DNA from: HLUCCA09 sp038745585
Lineage (GTDB): Bacteria > Pseudomonadota > Alphaproteobacteria > Rhodobacterales > Rhodobacteraceae
Length of the DNA stretch: 64,000 nucleotides
Direction of reading: 5' to 3'
NCBI GenBank assembly: GCA_038745585.1
Contig: JBCDLH010000005.1
Location: 1-64,000, forward strand
The notes under the pieces are model-generated. The model was not told where the DNA came from, did not search any database, and saw nothing but the letters and a program-made list of their open reading frames with translations. Position numbers and translations under genes: made by a program. Below are positions 17,866 through 26,853 of this stretch, one piece after another. How positions within the stretch are numbered: the stretch's first letter is position 1; each line of letters opens with the position of its first letter.

Positions 17866-17931
17866 ACCTGAGGCTGGGCTGCTGATTGGGCCGTCGTCAG
17901 GTGACCTAACACTCCGAAGGGAGGCATCCAC

Positions 17932-19167
17932 ATGGGACATCCCAGCAACCGGCCCAGCAACCGGCCCAGCAACCGGCCCAGCAACCCGAATAGCGATATG
18001 GGCCGCCGGGTCGACTGGCCCGACAGCGTGAGCCGTCCGGTGGCAAGCCCGCTCCAGGCGAGCGTCGTCTATGCCGCCGAAAGCCCCGACGCGCTCGATG
18101 CGCAATATGAGGGCGTGCTCTCGGGCTGGACCTATGCGCGCGAAGGGCACCCCAACGCTGCGGTTGTCGCGCGCATGATCGACGCGCTCGAAGGCATAGA
18201 GAGCGGCGCGATGACCGGCTCCGGCATGGCGGCCGTGTCGGCCGCGCTTCTCGGGCTCGCGCGCGCGGGCGACCATGTGATCGGCGGCGATCAACTCTAC
18301 GGGCGCTCGTTGCGGCTCCTCCACGAGGATTTGCCGCGGCTCGGCATCGCAACATCGCTCGCCGATGCGACGCGGGCCGAGTCCGTTGCCGCCGCATTGC
18401 GGCCGGAGACGAAGGCGGTGCTGATCGAGGTTGTCTCCAACCCCACGATCCGCGTGGCTGATGTGGCGGGGATTGCCGAGCTCTGCCGCGCGCGAGGCGT
18501 GGCGCTTGTGATCGACAACACGTTCACGACCCCGCGGAGCTTTCGCGCGGTCGAGCACGGCGCTGATGTGGTCCTGCATTCGGTGACCAAGCTACTCGCG
18601 GGGCACTCGGACGCGACGCTCGGTTGGGTCGCCGCCCGCACGCCTGAGACGCAAGAGCGGATCGCCACCGCGATCCAGACCTGGGGGATGACGCCATCGC
18701 CCTTCGACTGCTGGCTCGCCGAGCGCGGGCTGCACAGCTTCGCGCTGCGCTATGACAGGGCCGAAGCGACAGCGGCTCGTCTTGCCGACGCCCTCGCCGA
18801 GATGCCGGGCATGCGCCGTGTGCTCTATCCCGGCCGGAGTGACCACCCGGATGGCGCGCGCGCGGCGGCGCTGTTGGGCGACCGCGGTGGAAACATGGTG
18901 AGCTTCGAGGTCACGGGCGGCCGCGCGGCGGCCAATGCGCTTGTGCGTGCGATGCCCGGCCTCCCCTTCGCGCCGACGCTAGGCGATGTCGGCACGACGC
19001 TGTCGCACCCGGCGACGTCGTCGCACCGCGGGCTCAGCCCAGAGGCGCGGACGGCCATCGGCATCACCGAGGGATTCTTTCGGGTCTCGGTGGGGCTCGA
19101 AGACGTCGAAACGCTGATCGCGGAGTTTGCTGCGGGGACGGAGGCTGCGGCAAGAGCGGCGGGTTGA
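17932..19167 (+). CDS. metC: trans-sulfuration PLP enzyme (cystathionine lyase-like)
   Basis: A 411-residue Cys/Met-metabolism PLP enzyme, fold type I. The Schiff-base lysine is Lys220 in HSVTKLLAGH; TGSGMAAVSAAL, DNTFTTP and the SHP region near the C-terminus are family hallmarks. It may be cystathionine beta-lyase, gamma-lyase or gamma-synthase; the sequence alone does not decide, so the symbol is tentative. GGGAGG precedes the ATG. The first 20 residues are an unusual SNRP repeat encoded by a 12-bp minisatellite, and the usual family start corresponds to about residue 23. The next candidate start is the internal Met23. Confidence 0.87.
   Translation: MGHPSNRPSNRPSNRPSNPNSDMGRRVDWPDSVSRPVASPLQASVVYAAESPDALDAQYEGVLSGWTYAREGHPNAAVVARMIDALEGIESGAMTGSGMAAVSAALLGLARAGDHVIGGDQLYGRSLRLLHEDLPRLGIATSLADATRAESVAAALRPETKAVLIEVVSNPTIRVADVAGIAELCRARGVALVIDNTFTTPRSFRAVEHGADVVLHSVTKLLAGHSDATLGWVAARTPETQERIATAIQTWGMTPSPFDCWLAERGLHSFALRYDRAEATAARLADALAEMPGMRRVLYPGRSDHPDGARAAALLGDRGGNMVSFEVTGGRAAANALVRAMPGLPFAPTLGDVGTTLSHPATSSHRGLSPEARTAIGITEGFFRVSVGLEDVETLIAEFAAGTEAAARAAG
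17941..17988 (+). repeat. 12-bp minisatellite (x4) inside metC
   Basis: Four tandem copies of CCCAGCAACCGG are present, the last with one change. Being 12 bp, the unit keeps the frame and encodes a repeating Pro-Ser-Asn-Arg. The rotated unit CGGCCCAGCAAC matches 10 of 12 bases of the unit at 38197-38232. Confidence 0.95.
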
Positions 19168-19394
19168 CGCGGGTGCTTTGCACGCCCCAAAAACACAGGT
19201 TCACCGCTCAGCTTTCGACCAACGCACTGCGACCGTTGGCTCTTGTTGCGTGCCAAGATGCTGCGTCCGAAGGTCCGCCGGCGCTTACGAAGGCTGGTCC
19301 AAGGCGCCATCGACAGCGCAGGCTGATGCATGCGCGCCGCAAAGAGACGACAGTTGCGTCCAGATGCGCATCCTATCCCGCCGAGCCCAGCCCC

Positions 19395-19817
19395 TCACGC
19401 GCGCCGCTCTTCTTTCTGAAACGGGATCAGCTCGATGTCGAGCTTGGGGCAGGCGGCGCGCAATTCGCGCAAAACGAGGTCGGGCCGTGGCAATACTGGA
19501 GTAACGATCCGATAGGGATTGGCGTAGTCCAACTGGTCGAGCAGCGCTGCGGTCTCCACACCGTCCCCTCCGCGCCAAAAGAGCGGTGACAGCACGGCAT
19601 CCGGCGTCTCCCCGTTCCGCAACGTCTCTTCGAGATCGCGCAGCGTGACCGCGGATAATTCACACACAACGGCCTCGGCAGGAAAGGCGAGGGCGAGCGT
19701 TCGCTCGGACAATTCCCCCATGGATTCCAGCGGACCGACCCAAAGCATCTTTCGCCGCGCCCCCTCGGTCGGGCGGGGCCCAACAGAACGCAACGGGCGA
19801 CCAGGTAGATTCGACAT
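19395..19817 (-). CDS. small protein resembling a pseudo-receiver domain
   Basis: I recognise no named family in this 140-residue protein. From about residue 45 it alternates short hydrophobic strands and helices (AVVCELS, DAVLSPLFW, YRIVTPVLP, LDIELIPF), as in a response-regulator receiver domain. The usual phosphoacceptor aspartate and lysine are not evident; 'DAVLSPLF' occupies the place of the 'DLVLLD' strand. It faces phoR, with starts 161 bases apart, so a shared control region and a link to phosphate sensing are possible but unproven. Confidence 0.6.
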   Translation of the reverse strand: MSNLPGRPLRSVGPRPTEGARRKMLWVGPLESMGELSERTLALAFPAEAVVCELSAVTLRDLEETLRNGETPDAVLSPLFWRGGDGVETAALLDQLDYANPYRIVTPVLPRPDLVLRELRAACPKLDIELIPFQKEERRA

Positions 19818-19978
19818 GAACGCGACCGTATCTCACGTCATAGATGTATGTGTAGTGACAAGTTCCCGCGAAATGCGAGCCATACGAGGAGGTTGCGTTT
19901 TCGCCGCAACCGGACGAGGGAGGCCGTGCGCCCCGGCCTTGTTCCATCCTCTGGCGGCGCCATGTCCGAGGCTCTCCT

Positions 19979-21025
19979 ATGTATTCCCGTGCGGCCGCCT
20001 CCATCCTGCTTGCTGTTCCGATCCCGCTGGTGCTGATCGGGCGCGATGCGCGCATCATCTCAATGAACGGGCGCGCAGCTGAGATCTTTGCGACCGACGG
20101 CACCGGGAGACCCTATGTCACGGTGCTACGCCAGCCCGCGCTTCACGATGCGATCGAACGGGCCTTTGCCGAGGGCGGCCGGCAACATACGCGGTGGCAG
20201 ACGCCGTCCGAGGAGCACGACCTCGTCTACCGCGTCGTCGTCTCGCCCGTGGTCGGAGACACTGGCGAGGGCGTGCTGGTCGCTTTCGAGGACGTCACAG
20301 ATGTCGAGCGGGCCGGCGAGATGCGGCGCGACTTCGTCGCCAATGTGAGCCACGAGTTGAAGACCCCGCTGACGGCGCTGCTCAGTTTCATTGAAACCCT
20401 GCGCGGGGCCGCGCGCGACGACGCCGAGGCGCGTGACAGGTTTCTGTCGATCATGGAACGCGAGGCAGAGCGGATGAATCGCCTCGTGTCAGACTTGCTC
20501 TCACTCAGCCGGGTCGAGAGTAGCGAGCGGAAAAAGCCGACCGAGCGGGTACGGATCGACGAGTTGATGGTTTCGACCTTGTCTGCTTTGCGGCCCACAG
20601 CCGAGGCGGCTGACGTCGCGCTCTGCCTCTCGATCGTTGGGGACGCGCACGAGCTTACCGCGCCGTGCGATCCGGACCAGCTCACGCAGGTCTTCTCCAA
20701 CCTGATCGAGAACGCGGTGAAGTATGGCAGCGCGGGCGGACAGGTCGATATCGCGGTGACTGCGCGCGCGCGGGAACTGGCTTTTCGCGGACCGGCCGTG
20801 CACGTCGAGGTGCGGGACCGCGGGGATGGCTTTGATCCAATTCACATCCCGCGATTGACGGAGCGATTCTACCGGGTGGACGGGCATCGCTCGCGCGAAA
20901 AAGGCGGCACAGGGCTCGGCCTTGCCATCGCCAAGCACATCGTCAACCGGCACCGCGGGCGCTTGCGTATCGAAAGCCGTCCCGGCGAAGGCTCGACCTT
21001 TACGGTGTTGCTGCCCGCCTTTTGA
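19979..21025 (+). CDS. phoR: phosphate regulon sensor kinase PhoR
   Basis: A 348-residue histidine kinase of the phosphate-starvation system. An N-terminal hydrophobic segment (about 7-20) is followed by a PAS domain (about 20-108), the HisKA domain with phosphorylated His125 in VSHELKTP, and a HATPase domain with N box NLIENAVKYG, G1 DRGDGFD and G2 GGTGLGLAI. It is shorter than E. coli PhoR and has one clear N-terminal membrane segment at most. It precedes pstSCAB-phoU-phoB on the same strand, so it should phosphorylate PhoB and be silenced by PhoU/Pst when phosphate is plentiful. Confidence 0.95.
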   Translation: MYSRAAASILLAVPIPLVLIGRDARIISMNGRAAEIFATDGTGRPYVTVLRQPALHDAIERAFAEGGRQHTRWQTPSEEHDLVYRVVVSPVVGDTGEGVLVAFEDVTDVERAGEMRRDFVANVSHELKTPLTALLSFIETLRGAARDDAEARDRFLSIMEREAERMNRLVSDLLSLSRVESSERKKPTERVRIDELMVSTLSALRPTAEAADVALCLSIVGDAHELTAPCDPDQLTQVFSNLIENAVKYGSAGGQVDIAVTARARELAFRGPAVHVEVRDRGDGFDPIHIPRLTERFYRVDGHRSREKGGTGLGLAIAKHIVNRHRGRLRIESRPGEGSTFTVLLPAF

Positions 21026-21094
21026 GCGAGATGGGGCGCCACTTCTCTTGAAAAACGAACCGCTTAGGGATTAGCGCGCCTCGCTGCGTTTGGG

Positions 21095-21113
21095 CCTTGG
21101 CATCCTGCCAAGG
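21095..21113. other. inverted repeat after phoR
   Basis: CCTTGGCA-TCC-TGCCAAGG is a perfect 8-bp stem with a 3-base loop, 70 bases after phoR and 92 bases before the Pho box. There is no T tract, so termination is uncertain. Confidence 0.4.
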
Positions 21114-21204
21114 AGCGAACGAGGCCCATGTCCGGCGCGCGCGACAACAGCGCCATACGTGGCTTGGACGTAGAGAAGCGCACGTTCCGTGGCGGCATCC
21201 CGCG

Positions 21205-21237
21205 CTGTCACAAATACGTTACAAAAGTTATACAAAA
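21205..21237 (+). promoter_or_regulatory. Pho box (three 11-bp direct repeats) upstream of pstS
   Basis: CTGTCACAAAT, ACGTTACAAAA and GTTATACAAAA follow each other directly. Each is a 7-base PhoB half-site plus a 4-base AT spacer, in the known Pho-box arrangement with 11-bp period. It ends 75 bases before the pstS start. The first repeat is the best match and the third the weakest. Confidence 0.85.
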
Positions 21238-21312
21238 GGCCAACGCGTGGGGCTTAGAGGCCCAACTATGCGGCCTGGGGGGCCGCCCAAATCCAATGCT
21301 ATGGAGAATCAT

Positions 21313-22350
21313 ATGTCTCTTGTGAAGCTGACCGTCTCGGCTGCTGCCATCACCGCTGTAGCCGCGTCCGCCGCTTACGCCCGCGATAACGTGCAGGTCG
21401 CCGGCTCCTCAACCGTCCTGCCCTACGCCTCCATCGTCGCCGAAGCCTTCGGCGAGAACACCGATTTTCCCACGCCAGTCGTCGAATCGGGCGGCTCGTC
21501 TGCGGGCCTCAAGCGCTTCTGTGAAGGCGTTGGCGCCAACACCATCGACGTGGCGAACGCATCGCGCGCCATCCGCGCTGGCGAAGTCGAGGAATGCGCC
21601 GCCAATGGCGTGACCGACATCATCGAGGTCCGCATCGGCTATGACGGGATCGTCTTTGCCAGCCAGATTGACGGCCCCGCCTTCACTGCGTTCACCGAGC
21701 AGCATTGGTACATGGCGCTCGCCGCGCAGCACTTCATCGACGGTCAGCTCGTCGACAACACGTTTGAGACGTGGGACCAGGTTGATCCCGCGTTGCCTGC
21801 AGTTGAGATCCAGGCCTTCATCCCCGGCACCAAGCACGGCACGCGCGAAGTCTTCGAAGAGAAGGTGCTTCTGGTCGGCTGTGAGCAGTTCGGCGCGTTT
21901 GAGGCCCACGCCGCCGCGGCGGATGAGGACGCAGCCGAGGATGCCTGCATGTCCGTCCGCACGGATGGTGTGTCGGTCGACATCGATGGCGATTACACCG
22001 AAACGCTTGCACGGATCGACGCCAACACCAACGGCGTAGGTGTCTTCGGTCTGGCGTTCTACGAGAACAACCAGGACAAGCTGAAGGTCGCCACGATGTC
22101 GGGCGTTGCCCCGTCGACCGAGACGATCTCGACCGGCGAATATCCGGTGTCGCGCCCGCTCTTTTTCTACATCAAGAAGGCGCATATCGGTGTGATCCCG
22201 GGCCTCAAGGAATATGCGGCGTTCTTTGTCTCAAACGAAGTTGCTGGCCCGACTGGCCCGCTCGCGCAGTACGGTCTCGTCTCCGACCCTGAGTTGTCCG
22301 CGACGCAGCAGATGATCGATGCCGAAGAAGTCATGGCGTCTGGTTCTTAA
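21313..22350 (+). CDS. pstS: phosphate-binding protein PstS
   Basis: A 345-residue periplasmic phosphate receptor for the Pst ABC transporter. The signal peptide is cleaved at about residue 23 (AAYA-RDN). Phosphate-contacting motifs are VAGSSTVLPY and ESGGSSAGLKRFCEG. The ATG at 21313 was chosen because GGAGA sits 5 bases upstream and the signal peptide then has normal length; an ATG 12 bases earlier is in frame. A Pho box lies upstream and a strong hairpin downstream. Confidence 0.96.
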   Translation: MSLVKLTVSAAAITAVAASAAYARDNVQVAGSSTVLPYASIVAEAFGENTDFPTPVVESGGSSAGLKRFCEGVGANTIDVANASRAIRAGEVEECAANGVTDIIEVRIGYDGIVFASQIDGPAFTAFTEQHWYMALAAQHFIDGQLVDNTFETWDQVDPALPAVEIQAFIPGTKHGTREVFEEKVLLVGCEQFGAFEAHAAAADEDAAEDACMSVRTDGVSVDIDGDYTETLARIDANTNGVGVFGLAFYENNQDKLKVATMSGVAPSTETISTGEYPVSRPLFFYIKKAHIGVIPGLKEYAAFFVSNEVAGPTGPLAQYGLVSDPELSATQQMIDAEEVMASGS

Positions 22351-22385
22351 TCATACGTGGGCGGCGTCCGAGCGGCGTCGCCTTT

Positions 22386-22411
22386 GGCTGGGGAGGGCGA
22401 TCTCCCCAGCC
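22386..22411 (+). terminator. pstS-pstC intergenic hairpin
   Basis: GGCTGGGGAG-GGCGAT-CTCCCCAGCC forms a perfect 10-bp stem. There is no T run, so it more likely acts as a partial terminator or 3' stabiliser, which would give more PstS than permease transcript. This differential-expression reading is inference. Confidence 0.6.
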
Positions 22412-22501
22412 GTGCTGCTTCGCCGCGCCTTTGAGGGGCCGGTCTGCGGGAGGGGGCAGGGGGCCTCGCTTCCGATCCACTCGAAAACTCTGAGGTAACC
22501 G

Positions 22502-23980
22502 ATGCCGGTTTTCTGGATCGTGCTTGCCGTTCTTGTACTGGGCGTCGTCGGCTTTGTCGTCGCCCGGTCGCGAGCCTTGGCAAGTGCGGGCGGCGACGCG
22601 CGCGCGCTCCATTCCCTTCCCAATTACTATGGCTGGACGGCGATCCTCTTCACCGTCGTGCCGTCGCTTCTCGTTTTGGCCGCGTGGCTCCTGATCTCGC
22701 CCATCGTGATCGAGGGGCGCGTTTCACAGCTGATCCCCGAGAGTGCGATTGCCGAAGGCTCCTCGCGCGGTCTGGTGATGTCGGAGGTGCGGCGCACTGC
22801 GAACGGTCTGTCGAACGCAATCGAGGCGGGCACGATGACCGAGGAATTTGCGCGCAACGCCCGCGCAGATTTCACGGACATGACGCAGCGGCTCCAGGAT
22901 GCCGGGCAGATCGTGACGAACCAGATCACGGTGCCGGTTCTGCGCGCCGCGCAGGAGCTGCGCGTGCAGTCGTCTCGGTCGAGCCTCATCATGACCGGGA
23001 TTGTTTTTGCCCTCGCGATTGCGGGCTTCGCGCTCGCCGTCTCGCGGATGCAGCGAGAGTTTCGGGCGCGGAACGTGGTCGAAGCGGGGATCAAGACGCT
23101 ACTGATCCTCGCCTCGACCATCGCGATCCTCACAACGCTTGGCATCGTTCTGTCGATGCTCTTTGAGACGTTCCGGTTTTTTGACGCGTATCCCTGGCAG
23201 GACTTTTTTCTTTCGCTCACCTGGTCGCCCGATTTTCGCGGCAACTCGGAGCTTGGCATCCTCCCGCTTCTCTGGGGCACGCTCTACATCTCTATCGTGG
23301 CGCTTCTCGTAGCGGTGCCCATCGGCCTCTTTGCCGCAATTTACATGTCCGAATACGCGAGCCCGCGTGTCCGGGCTTTTGCCAAGCCTATGATCGAGGT
23401 GCTGGCCGGTATCCCAACCATTGTCTACGGCCTCTTTGCGCTGATCACGGTGGGCCCGGCCCTGCGCGATTACTTTGCCGAGCCGCTCGGCCTCGGACAG
23501 TCTTCCTCGTCGGTGATGACTGCGGGCTTGGTGATGGGGATCATGCTGATCCCGTTCGTCTCTTCGCTCTCGGATGACATCATCAACGCCGTGCCGCAGA
23601 GCATGCGCGACGGCTCCCTCGGCCTCGGCGCGACGCAGTCGGAGACGATCAAGCAGGTGATCGTGCCGGCCGCCCTGCCGGGCATCGTGGGCGCTGTCCT
23701 CTTGGCGGCGTCGCGCGCCATTGGCGAGACGATGATCGTGGTGCTTGGGGCCGGGGCCGCGGCGGCACAGTTCACGTCGCTCGGAGAGATCGTGAACCCG
23801 TTCGAGGCGATGACAACGGTGACCGTCAAGATCGTGAGCCAGCTGACGGGTGACACAGACTTTTCGAGCCCCGAGACGCTCGTCGCCTTCGCCCTTGGCC
23901 TCACCCTCTTTGTCATCACGCTCGCGCTCAATGTCTTGGCGCTCTACATCGTGCGGAAATACCGGGAGCAGTACGAATGA
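22502..23980 (+). CDS. pstC: phosphate ABC transporter permease PstC
   Basis: A 492-residue inner-membrane permease. The C-terminal 290 residues form the MetI-like permease domain, with the EAA-type loop around SMRDGSLGLGATQSETIKQV. The first 200 residues are an extension with TM segments at about 3-20, 42-65 and 160-178 and a soluble part between, as in the PstC N-terminal domain (DUF3708) of marine alphaproteobacteria. Hence it is much longer than E. coli PstC. Its stop overlaps the pstA start as ATGA. Confidence 0.95.
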   Translation: MPVFWIVLAVLVLGVVGFVVARSRALASAGGDARALHSLPNYYGWTAILFTVVPSLLVLAAWLLISPIVIEGRVSQLIPESAIAEGSSRGLVMSEVRRTANGLSNAIEAGTMTEEFARNARADFTDMTQRLQDAGQIVTNQITVPVLRAAQELRVQSSRSSLIMTGIVFALAIAGFALAVSRMQREFRARNVVEAGIKTLLILASTIAILTTLGIVLSMLFETFRFFDAYPWQDFFLSLTWSPDFRGNSELGILPLLWGTLYISIVALLVAVPIGLFAAIYMSEYASPRVRAFAKPMIEVLAGIPTIVYGLFALITVGPALRDYFAEPLGLGQSSSSVMTAGLVMGIMLIPFVSSLSDDIINAVPQSMRDGSLGLGATQSETIKQVIVPAALPGIVGAVLLAASRAIGETMIVVLGAGAAAAQFTSLGEIVNPFEAMTTVTVKIVSQLTGDTDFSSPETLVAFALGLTLFVITLALNVLALYIVRKYREQYE

Positions 23981-25314
23981 CCGACGCAACTGCAAGTGGC
24001 GCGCCGGCGGCCGCCCCGGCCAAGAAGTCGTCGCTCCACGTCCTCGACGAGCGCACCAAACGGCGCAACGCTGGCGAGGCGCGGTTCCGCCTCTATGGCG
24101 CCGTGGCGGTCTGTTTGGGAGTTTTGGCGCTGGTCGGCCTGCTGTCCTCGATCCTCTATAACGGTCTTTCGGCCTTTCGGCAGGCGACGTTGTCGATCCC
24201 AGTGACGATCACGGCGGACGAGGTCGAAACGGCGGAAGCGGCGCTGATGAAAACCGGCGCCTATCGCACAATCATCGGCAACAACCTATCGGCGGCGCTG
24301 GCAGATGCGGGGCTCGACCCGGCTGCGACCGGCGTGGACCCGATTGACCTCGTTTCCGGCGAGGCGCCCGCGACGCTGCGCAACTGGGTTCTGACCCATC
24401 CCGAGCGGATCGGCGAGGAGGTCCAGCTCCATGTTCTCGCCAATGGTCGGATCGATGGCTATTACAAGGGCCGCGTGACGATGCAGACGGCAGAGCTCGA
24501 CGGCAATGTCTCGCCCGAGCAGCTCCGCTTCGCCGACGAGATGCGCGCGGCGGGCTTGCTGACCGTGGGTTTCAACTGGGGGTTCTTGACCCTGCCCGAC
24601 GCGTCGGAGAACCGCCCCGAAGCCGCGGGCCTCGGCGTCGCCATCCTCGGCTCGGCCTATATGATGCTGGTGGTCCTCTTTCTCGCGCTGCCGATCGGGG
24701 TCGCCGCGTCGATCTACCTGGAGGAGTTCGCGGCCAAGAACTGGTTCACCGACCTGATCGAGGTCAATATCTCAAACCTCGCCGCCGTCCCCTCCATCGT
24801 CTTCGGCATCCTGGGTCTTGCGATTTTCATCAACTTCGCCGGGCTCCCACAGTCAGCGCCGATCGTCGGCGGCCTCGTGCTCACGCTGATGACGCTGCCC
24901 ACAATCATCATCGCAACGCGTGCCTCGCTTAAAGCCGTGCCGCCTTCGATCCGCGATGCCGCCCTCGGCGTGGGAGCATCGAAGATGCAAGCGGTGTTCC
25001 ATCATGTCCTGCCGCTCGCGGCCCCGGGCATCCTCACCGGGACAATCATTGGTCTTGCCCAAGCGCTCGGAGAGACCGCGCCGCTCCTTTTGATCGGGAT
25101 GGTGGCGTTTGTGCGCGAATACCCGGCCGGACCGCCCGAAGGCCTCTTCGATCCGGCCTCGGCGCTCCCGGTGCAGGTCTATAACTGGACGCAGCGCGCC
25201 GACCCGGCCTTTGTTGAGCGGGCTTCGGGCGCGATTATCGTTCTGCTGATTTTCCTTTTCCTCATGAACCTCCTGGCGATCTTCCTGCGCCGCCGGTTCG
25301 AGCGCCGCTGGTAA
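23977..25314 (+). CDS. pstA: phosphate ABC transporter permease PstA
   Basis: A 445-residue permease partner of PstC. A DUF3333-type N-terminal region (about 15-180, one TM near 43-65 plus a periplasmic part) precedes the MetI-like domain (about 215-440). The ABC-contact loop reads SIRDAALGVGASKMQAVFHH. Membrane segments are clear at the C-terminal end (LIFLFLMNLLAIFL). ATGA overlap with pstC; pstB starts 11 bases after its stop. Confidence 0.95.
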   Translation: MTDATASGAPAAAPAKKSSLHVLDERTKRRNAGEARFRLYGAVAVCLGVLALVGLLSSILYNGLSAFRQATLSIPVTITADEVETAEAALMKTGAYRTIIGNNLSAALADAGLDPAATGVDPIDLVSGEAPATLRNWVLTHPERIGEEVQLHVLANGRIDGYYKGRVTMQTAELDGNVSPEQLRFADEMRAAGLLTVGFNWGFLTLPDASENRPEAAGLGVAILGSAYMMLVVLFLALPIGVAASIYLEEFAAKNWFTDLIEVNISNLAAVPSIVFGILGLAIFINFAGLPQSAPIVGGLVLTLMTLPTIIIATRASLKAVPPSIRDAALGVGASKMQAVFHHVLPLAAPGILTGTIIGLAQALGETAPLLLIGMVAFVREYPAGPPEGLFDPASALPVQVYNWTQRADPAFVERASGAIIVLLIFLFLMNLLAIFLRRRFERRW

Positions 25315-25325
25315 GGAGCGCCCCG

Positions 25326-26123
25326 ATGAATGACATGCGACCCTTGGAGCGAATTGTGGATACCGAAACGGTCAAGATCTCTGCACGCAAGTGCCAAGTC
25401 TTCTACGGCGACACCCACGCCATCAAAGACGTGGATGTCGATATCCTCGATAAAACCGTGACGGCGTTCATTGGCCCATCGGGCTGTGGCAAGTCGACGT
25501 TTTTGCGCTGCCTCAACCGCATGAACGACACGATCGACGTCGCGCGTGTCGAGGGCGAGATCAAGATCGACGACGAGGATATATACGACACCAAGGTCGA
25601 CCCGGTGCAGCTCCGTGCCAAGGTCGGCATGGTGTTTCAAAAGCCGAACCCGTTTCCGAAGTCGATCTACGACAATGTGGCCTATGGGCCCAAGATCCAT
25701 GGGCTGGCGCGCAACAAGGCCGAGCTCGATGAGATCGTCGAAAAGGCGCTGCGCCGCGGTGCGATTTGGGACGAGGTCAAGGACCGGCTGAGCGAGCCCG
25801 GCACCGGGCTTTCCGGCGGCCAACAGCAGCGCCTCTGCATCGCGCGCGCCGTGGCGACCGAGCCCGAAGTCTTGCTGATGGACGAGCCGTGCTCGGCGCT
25901 TGACCCGATCGCCACCGCGCAGGTCGAAGAGCTTATGGATGAGCTCCGCCAGAGCTACTCCGTCGTGATTGTTACGCACTCGATGCAGCAAGCGGCGCGG
26001 GTCAGCCAGCGTACGGCGTTTTTCCATCTCGGGTATCTCGTGGAGTACGATGAAACCGGGACGATCTTTACAAACCCAAAGGATCCGCGCACGGAATCCT
26101 ACATTACTGGCCGCATCGGCTAG
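25326..26123 (+). CDS. pstB: phosphate ABC transporter ATP-binding protein PstB
   Basis: A 265-residue ABC ATPase energising phosphate import. Walker A GPSGCGKST is at residues 50-58, the Q-loop follows in MVFQKPNPFPKSIYDNV, the signature is LSGGQQQRLCIARA, Walker B ends LLMDEPCSALDP and the switch histidine is in VTHSM. The substitution of Cys for the more usual Thr in PCSALDP is the PstB pattern. Start: GGAGCG precedes the ATG. Confidence 0.98.
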   Translation: MNDMRPLERIVDTETVKISARKCQVFYGDTHAIKDVDVDILDKTVTAFIGPSGCGKSTFLRCLNRMNDTIDVARVEGEIKIDDEDIYDTKVDPVQLRAKVGMVFQKPNPFPKSIYDNVAYGPKIHGLARNKAELDEIVEKALRRGAIWDEVKDRLSEPGTGLSGGQQQRLCIARAVATEPEVLLMDEPCSALDPIATAQVEELMDELRQSYSVVIVTHSMQQAARVSQRTAFFHLGYLVEYDETGTIFTNPKDPRTESYITGRIG

Positions 26124-26136
26124 CGAGGAACACGCC

Positions 26137-26853
26137 ATGAGCGATCAACACATCGCGTCGGCCTACGACCGCGACCTGGAGGCGATCCAGGCTCAAATCA
26201 TGAAAATGGGGGGCCTTGTCGAAGCCGCGATTGTGGGCGCCGCCGAAAGCCTCGAAAAGGGCGATCTGGAGCTTGCAGAGACGATCATCGCCAAGGACGC
26301 GGCGATCGACGGCCTGGAGGAGCGGATCAATGAGGAATGCGCGCGCGCCATTGCCCTGCGACAGCCGACGGCGAGCGACCTGCGCACAATCCTGACCGTG
26401 ATGAAGATCTCTAACAATCTGGAACGGATGGGCGATTACGCCAAGAACATCGCCAAGCGCACGGGGGTTCTTGCGCAAGCGCATCCAATCGACGGGGCAG
26501 GCGGCTCAATCCGGCGCATGGCGCGGCAAGTGGAGTTGATGCTGAAGGACGCGCTCGACGCCTATATTCAGCGCGACGCCGAACTCGCCCAGGACATCCG
26601 CCACCGGGACGGCGATGTCGACCAAATGTACAACTCGCTCTTCCGCAACTTCCTCACCCACATGATGGAAGACCCGCGCAACATCACGTCTTGCATGCAT
26701 CTGCATTTCATCGCCAAGAATATCGAGCGGATGGGCGACCACGTGACCTCGATTGCCGAGCAGGTGATCTATCTTGTCGAAGGCGAGTTACCGGGTGACG
26801 ACCGGCCCAAGCGCGACCGTACCTCTTATGAGAATGCGGAGCCGCACGCATGA
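26137..26853 (+). CDS. phoU: phosphate signalling regulator PhoU
   Basis: A 238-residue protein made of two three-helix bundles, the PhoU fold, with the paired metal-binding motif E(R)xxDYAKNIAKR near residue 100 and ERMGDHVTSIAEQV near 200. PhoU links the Pst transporter to PhoR and keeps the kinase off in high phosphate. The ATG at 26137 is 13 bases after pstB; its stop overlaps phoB as ATGA. Confidence 0.96.
   Translation: MSDQHIASAYDRDLEAIQAQIMKMGGLVEAAIVGAAESLEKGDLELAETIIAKDAAIDGLEERINEECARAIALRQPTASDLRTILTVMKISNNLERMGDYAKNIAKRTGVLAQAHPIDGAGGSIRRMARQVELMLKDALDAYIQRDAELAQDIRHRDGDVDQMYNSLFRNFLTHMMEDPRNITSCMHLHFIAKNIERMGDHVTSIAEQVIYLVEGELPGDDRPKRDRTSYENAEPHA

Noticed and set aside
19840..19875. 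Second Pho box between the pseudo-receiver gene and phoR
   Set aside because: One half-site (CGTCATA) fits, but no second repeat lies at 11-bp spacing.
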